Shown piece by piece: positions 6,664 to 9,986 of a DNA stretch of 9,986 nucleotides (position 1 is its first letter; each line of letters starts with the position of its first letter). The DNA is from Parcubacteria group bacterium (GTDB lineage Bacteria; Patescibacteriota; Minisyncoccia; SW-4-49-11). The stretch covers positions 1-9,986 of the forward strand of contig PXDG01000057.1 in NCBI GenBank assembly GCA_003565105.1. Direction: 5' to 3'. The translations under genes were made by a program, and so were the position numbers. Below the pieces are notes generated by a model. That model searched no databases and had not been told where the DNA came from. It saw only the letters and a program-made list of their open reading frames with translations.

Positions 6664-8661
6664 TTACGGAGTATAGGGACCTGGAGATATACTTTGATCA
6701 ATTAAAAATCCATACTCCAAATTTGTATCGACACTAGCTCCTAACTCGTACATAGCTGCTGACGACAACCCTGAGACACGATCAGTAAATTGAGCAGGGC
6801 CTGCATCCATAATTGCAGCCACTACACGTTTTCCATTTGCAGGGTTGGTTACCAAGACACGCTTTCTTTCGTGCCAATTTCGAGCTGTAGAGTTCACTGG
6901 TCCATTGAAAGGTCGTGGGTACCAAATCTGATTACGGAATTTATATACAAAGCGAACTTCTGCATTTTGAGAATGATTTCTAGCACTTGTAGAGGTAATC
7001 GTAGCTGAGTTAATTCGATTACGCGTAGGAGCTCCTTGATCATGACCTCGACTTACCACTTTGAGTTGAGTATTTGAATCTTTAGTATACGCAATAATCT
7101 CAGTGCCAATCTGTAAAAATCCTGAATTTGGAAATTGTGAGGCATTATTAACTGGTATTGTCGTAGCCGTAGAAGAGATATTACTGGTCAACGAAGTCCG
7201 AGCTTCGTACCAATCAGTATAATTCCATCTCATATTAATATAATACTTTGCTTCAGCTGCACTTGCTGTTGTTGTTGCTCTTGGATTCAAACTTCCACTT
7301 GGACAGGTTCTTGTAAATGAGCCCCCGGCAAGAACACCATTTCTCAACCAAGAAGGTGAACTAGGAATACCAATTCGATTGTAGTATTGATTGGCAGTTT
7401 CATCACATCGAGTATGAAGATATTGTTCTGTGGCTGTTTTTCCAGAAGTTGCAGGAATGGTATATCCTTGTAATGTAGCAGTCACTACATCGGCAATTCC
7501 TGGACCTTGAGGATGAAGATCTCTTTCTGCTGAAGTTACACTCACTACATCCTCCCATTTATAACCTCTCGCGAGAAAAACATCAGGGTTTGGGAAAGCT
7601 CTTCTTTGACCATTTTCTATCAAAAACACACCTCTGGTATCCGCAATAAGAGTCCCATCTTTAAATCCAATTCTTCCATCACGTGAATACTGAGTAATCA
7701 CTCTTGCTGGAAATTGAATAATTTCATCTTGTCGATACCCATAAGAATGAAAGACATTCATACTTGGAACATGTTTCAAAGAACCATCTTGAAACACGAA
7801 TATCTCCGACGTATTATCTGGAGTAACCAAAGTATTATTTGCATAGGTTTTCACCCGAGCAAATGCAGGCCCACGAGGAATAATAGATAATTCAAAATCT
7901 GTAGCTCGACGAACTTTATCCCAATTCAGTCCATAGCTTTCAAAAATAGCTGGTGAATGAATTGGCTGTCGTCGATTATTTTGCATAAAGTACACTCCTG
8001 TTGCACTTGCAATAAGCAGCCCATCAGGATAAAATTGATCTCCTCCTTGAGGATACGAATTTATCACTTCTTGACTAACACTAACTGCTGCTTCCCAACG
8101 ATATCGAGCCTCAAAAATCAATGGAGAAGGAATATATCGTCGTTTTCCATCTTCCAATACATACATTCTCCCCGATGGAGCTAATAGAAGAGTCCCATCA
8201 GGATGAATATCTGATGCTCTTAACATACTCCCGCGCGGGTGAATGTCGGCCTCGGCATTGCTTACTGGAATTACATTACTCCATTTATATCCTTTCTGTA
8301 AGAAGGTATTTGCCGATTCAATAGGAAGTCTTTGACCATTTGATATAACAAATACAGATCCTCTATTGGAAATTAAAGATCCATCTCGAAAGGTCATCTG
8401 AGGTCCATTAGGGATAGCTCTTAAATCTGCGGGTGAAGTAAGTACCACATCATCCCAGCGAAATTGAGACTCCAACATTTGAGGAGACCAAACGTATCTC
8501 TTCTGACCATTTTCCATATAATATACTCGAGGGTTATTCACAGCTCTGACAAGAATTCCATTGGGAGTATTTGAAGCCAACACTTCACTAGGTGAAACAA
8601 CAAAGCTATGGAAACTAATTGCAGAAACGAGTGTTAAAAGTGACACAAATATATTTTTCAT
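6664..8661 (-). CDS. Exported protein with six ~55-65-aa repeats and a C-terminal RlpA-like double-psi barrel domain
   Basis: This 665-aa protein starts with a signal peptide (MKNIFVSLL..., likely cleaved near VLA|SN at 29). Six tandem repeats follow (about 34-386) with the pattern 'dGtLI...G.vyvieNGqrR.ipSp.vF...gYkW..V..vs.....hPrG'. A linker with two cysteines (419, 453) comes next. A small beta module at about 489-545 resembles the 'tsTaTti.V..as.FP.sG.lqIG.EiI.YT...RG' units found in other secreted proteins. The C-terminal region (about 599-655) has VTNPANGKRVVAAIMDAGP and LSSAAMYELG, resembling the 'VTN..nGksv.v.iNDRGP...LS.aAa..LG' of RlpA-type double-psi barrels, though Arg of DRGP is Ala. 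A longer frame to ATG 8694 is excluded because the promoter's TATAAT overlaps that ATG. The protein is probably surface-attached and may bind or cleave wall polymers. Domain and role are partly inferred. Confidence 0.78.
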   Translation of the reverse strand: MKNIFVSLLTLVSAISFHSFVVSPSEVLASNTPNGILVRAVNNPRVYYMENGQKRYVWSPQMLESQFRWDDVVLTSPADLRAIPNGPQMTFRDGSLISNRGSVFVISNGQRLPIESANTFLQKGYKWSNVIPVSNAEADIHPRGSMLRASDIHPDGTLLLAPSGRMYVLEDGKRRYIPSPLIFEARYRWEAAVSVSQEVINSYPQGGDQFYPDGLLIASATGVYFMQNNRRQPIHSPAIFESYGLNWDKVRRATDFELSIIPRGPAFARVKTYANNTLVTPDNTSEIFVFQDGSLKHVPSMNVFHSYGYRQDEIIQFPARVITQYSRDGRIGFKDGTLIADTRGVFLIENGQRRAFPNPDVFLARGYKWEDVVSVTSAERDLHPQGPGIADVVTATLQGYTIPATSGKTATEQYLHTRCDETANQYYNRIGIPSSPSWLRNGVLAGGSFTRTCPSGSLNPRATTTASAAEAKYYINMRWNYTDWYEARTSLTSNISSTATTIPVNNASQFPNSGFLQIGTEIIAYTKDSNTQLKVVSRGHDQGAPTRNRINSATITSTSARNHSQNAEVRFVYKFRNQIWYPRPFNGPVNSTARNWHERKRVLVTNPANGKRVVAAIMDAGPAQFTDRVSGLSSAAMYELGASVDTNLEYGFLIDQSISPGPYTP
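7504..8562 (-). repeat. Six tandem protein repeats encoded within the 665-aa gene
   Basis: The units are recognisable by a central basic motif (KRYVWSP, QRLPIES, RRYIPSP, RRQPIHSP, LKHVPS, RRAFPNP) followed about 8-12 residues later by an aromatic-W-x-x-V or related motif and a Pro-x-Gly end. They are diverged at the DNA level, so this is an old array rather than a recent expansion. Unit five is the most degenerate: YRQDEI replaces YKWxxV. Confidence 0.8.
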
Positions 8662-8692
8662 ATATCTATTTGGTTGAAATATTACTCTATAC

Positions 8693-8720
8693 ATTATACC
8701 ATACCAAGACTATGAATCAA
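8693..8720 (-). promoter_or_regulatory. Promoter of the 665-aa repeat protein gene
   Basis: On the minus strand, TTGATT (8720-8715), 16 nt and a perfect TATAAT (8698-8693) predict a start near 8686, about 25 nt above the ATG at 8661. The -10 overlaps an upstream in-frame ATG (8694-8692), which would therefore not be in the mRNA; this decides the start codon. Confidence 0.65.
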
Positions 8721-8740
8721 CTTATTCGCTTACTTTTTTC

Positions 8741-9658
8741 TTAAAGTAATAATGAATTCCACAGATACCTCTGCAGTCTTCGTGTTTCTGCAGAAAATTT
8801 ATGTCCATCAAAGTTTGTTATCTCTAATCGTGAAGATGGCAGCAATTTATGAAGCTGATACGCTTGTTCAGGAGGACAAATCATATCATATCGACCATGT
8901 AACATTACGGTAGGAATATCTTCTAAGGCCTGACACTTATCTAAAATACTGTATGCCGATAAAAAGAATCTATGAGAAAGGTAATGATGATATATACGAG
9001 AACCCGATACCTGATCAAGGTCAACATCTTCAGTGTGAACTTGTTTCATACGACTTTCCAATTGATAAAAATTCCCTTCCCAAGACGAGTACAAAGCGAG
9101 GGATTTTCTTTGGTATTCTTCATCATCGCTCTGTATCCAGGTATTAGCAAGCGTAGTCCAATCCTGACCAGCACACCCCCACTGCGACAACAAATCATTC
9201 CTATAATCAACAAGTTCTGGGAAAAATTGAGTCACTCCTGTTTCTAACCACTCTAAATCCTGTTTTCGAGCTAAAAAGATACTGCTTAATAATAAACCTT
9301 TCACTCTTTGAGGATATGCTTGAGCATATAGCAATGCTAACGTACTTCCCCAACTAGATCCTGCCACAAACCAAGTATCAATCTCTAGATGTCTACGGAG
9401 ACTTTCTATATCCTGAATGATTGTATCAGTCGAATTCTCTGTTAATTCCCCACGAGGAGTAGACTTCCCACACCCACGCTGATCAAATTGAATAATACAT
9501 ACTTTGGTTAAATCATACACTTCCAAATGGGAATCTTTACTCTCCCCTCCTGGCCCGCCGTTACACAGTATGATCTTTTTGCCTTCTGTATTTCCTGAAA
9601 CTCGGTACCATAGGGTATGAAGATTACTTACTGATAATTGACTTTCTCCAAGATTCAT
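8741..9658 (-). CDS. pip: Proline iminopeptidase (alpha/beta hydrolase, family S33)
   Basis: This 305-aa cytoplasmic serine peptidase should remove N-terminal proline from peptides. The oxyanion motif is NGGPGG (33-38; HGGPG in most relatives). FDQRGCGKSTPRG (58-70) is the family's highly conserved segment. The nucleophile elbow is GSSWGS with Ser102 (usually GGSWGS), followed by TLALLYAQAYPQRV. The charge-relay Asp258 is in HGRYDMICP (254-262) and His286 in FDGHKFS (283-289). Length is close to the usual 310-320 residues. The ATG at 9658 has no Shine-Dalgarno sequence and T at -1. The repeat-protein promoter begins 20 nt after the stop, so the two genes are on one strand but separately promoted. 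Substrate range cannot be read from sequence; related hydrolases of the family differ in specificity, so proline specificity is a family-based inference. Confidence 0.9.
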   Translation of the reverse strand: MNLGESQLSVSNLHTLWYRVSGNTEGKKIILCNGGPGGESKDSHLEVYDLTKVCIIQFDQRGCGKSTPRGELTENSTDTIIQDIESLRRHLEIDTWFVAGSSWGSTLALLYAQAYPQRVKGLLLSSIFLARKQDLEWLETGVTQFFPELVDYRNDLLSQWGCAGQDWTTLANTWIQSDDEEYQRKSLALYSSWEGNFYQLESRMKQVHTEDVDLDQVSGSRIYHHYLSHRFFLSAYSILDKCQALEDIPTVMLHGRYDMICPPEQAYQLHKLLPSSRLEITNFDGHKFSAETRRLQRYLWNSLLL

Positions 9659-9690
9659 ATCATTATTGTTATGCTATTCTTCATAATAGT

Positions 9691-9699
9691 ATTTTAGCA
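9691..9699 (-). promoter_or_regulatory. Weak candidate extended -10 for the peptidase gene
   Basis: On the minus strand, TGC followed by TAAAAT gives an extended -10 element with a predicted start near 9684, about 26 nt above the ATG, a leader length like those of the neighbouring genes. No clear -35 is seen. It lies just below the Nudix terminator, as expected for an independent promoter. Confidence 0.4.
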
Positions 9700-9718
9700 T
9701 ATCAGGATTAAACAAAAA

Positions 9719-9746
9719 AGAGGAGATTGCTGTAACAATCTCCTCT
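9719..9746 (-). terminator. Intrinsic terminator of the interrupted Nudix gene
   Basis: An 11-bp perfect stem (9719-9729 with 9736-9746) with loop CTGTAA contains five G-C pairs and on the minus strand runs into an uninterrupted T tract (complement of 9714-9719) and then GTTT. It lies 13 nt below the distal stop of the Nudix frame, which supports that frame as a once-intact gene ending at 9760. Confidence 0.85.
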
Positions 9747-9759
9747 AAAGATACTCTAT

Positions 9760-9986
9760 CTATGAACGCATCCAATTAAAATAGATGGTTTTTTCTGGGG
9801 TTTTTTCTATATAACCTTCTGGGTTATATAATTTTTTGGGAATTTTCACTTCCGCAGAGTATATAAAATACTCATTTTTAATCTGCTATCCATAAGCAGA
9901 TTTCGGAGGTTCACTAGCTACTTTCTTTACCGAAAATTTGGTTTCTTTTGGTAAGATAATACCTAACTCCTCTTTCAAAGCCCGAA
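9760..9986 (-). pseudogene. Nudix hydrolase, 3' part, interrupted by an in-frame TAG
   Basis: The minus-strand frame entering at the right edge reads RALKEELGI, the second half of a Nudix box (RExxEExGx, with Ala for the first Glu). It continues for 23 more codons to a TAG at 9886-9888. The same frame then continues for 41 codons to a TAG at 9760-9762, passing through NEYFIYSAEV, which matches the 'NEfvyvf.aEv' strand that follows the Nudix box in many family members, and ending IYFNWMRS, like the usual terminal 'e.rWvs'. A Nudix domain needs roughly 60-80 residues after the box, so the first TAG would leave it incomplete. The frame after the TAG has no good start of its own. A TGG-to-TAG or CAG-to-TAG change is likely. 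The N-terminal part lies outside the window. Alternatives are a sequencing error or stop readthrough. The RxLKEELGI form resembles isopentenyl-diphosphate isomerase-type Nudix proteins, but the subfamily is uncertain. Confidence 0.65.

Noticed and set aside
6546..6737. 63-codon plus-strand frame between the tRNA promoter and the repeat protein gene
   Set aside because: It overlaps the real gene and its terminator and has no coding features.
7567..7576. TCTCGCGAGA palindrome
   Set aside because: Falls on LAR codons of the sixth protein repeat; no sign of a binding site.
8230..8239. CCCGCGCGGG palindrome
   Set aside because: Falls on the HPRG codons of a protein repeat, with no regulatory context.
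8662..8694. Upstream in-frame ATG adding 11 residues to the repeat protein
   Set aside because: The promoter TATAAT overlaps this ATG, it lacks the T at -1 seen at other starts, and the shorter form begins with a standard signal peptide.
9886..9888. TAG reassigned to an amino acid throughout the genome
   Set aside because: TAG ends the 114-aa gene at 775-777 and the Nudix frame itself at 9760-9762, just before a terminator, so TAG still behaves as a stop.
1..9986. CRISPR arrays, insertion sequences, attachment sites
   Set aside because: No regularly spaced DNA repeats, transposase or integrase genes were seen; the tRNA-Ile has no duplicated 3' end in the window.

Overview
The window looks like chromosome from a member of the Candidate Phyla Radiation (Patescibacteria). 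The pointers are a small, tightly packed, AT-rich gene set, a PrgI-family protein of the two-helix type common in these genomes, a cluster of envelope proteins I do not recognise, and a repeat-rich secreted protein of a style often seen in them. TGA and TAG both end genes here (glyA and the 381-aa gene end in TGA, the 114-aa gene in TAG), so there is no sign of the UGA-to-glycine code of Gracilibacteria or Absconditabacteria. The class is not resolved.

Layout. At 1-734 on + lie the 3' end of an unrecognised gene and a complete prgI, 3 nt apart, apparently the tail of a type IV secretion/conjugation-type cluster; no VirB4 ATPase gene follows. At 775-4131 on - is a compact four-gene operon, read 178 aa, 431 aa, 381 aa, 114 aa. 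It encodes a multi-pass membrane protein, an exported PKD/Ig-like protein with a C-terminal anchor, an N-anchored propeller-like protein and a small bitopic protein with an acidic tail. At 4302-6346 on + is a glyA-folD operon for one-carbon metabolism, the two genes joined by an ATGA overlap. The operon and glyA-folD diverge from one 170-nt spacer in which two good sigma-70-type promoters physically overlap. A bidirectional terminator (6369-6408) separates folD from a tRNA-Ile(GAU) on -. Further right, all on -, are a 665-aa exported protein with six repeats and a C-terminal double-psi-barrel-like domain, a proline iminopeptidase, and the 3' part of a Nudix hydrolase interrupted by an in-frame TAG.

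How the parts fit: GlyA makes 5,10-methylene-THF and glycine, and FolD takes methylene-THF on to 10-formyl-THF. The peptidase would release proline from peptides. The envelope operon and the 665-aa protein build surface structures. Two observations stand out. First, all nine main genes whose start lies in the window lack a Shine-Dalgarno sequence and have T at position -1, suggesting an initiation mode based on extended initiator-tRNA pairing. Second, the Nudix gene carries an amber codon inside a perfect 8-bp inverted repeat. The envelope operon is the best candidate for an undescribed system, but its function cannot be read from the sequence.
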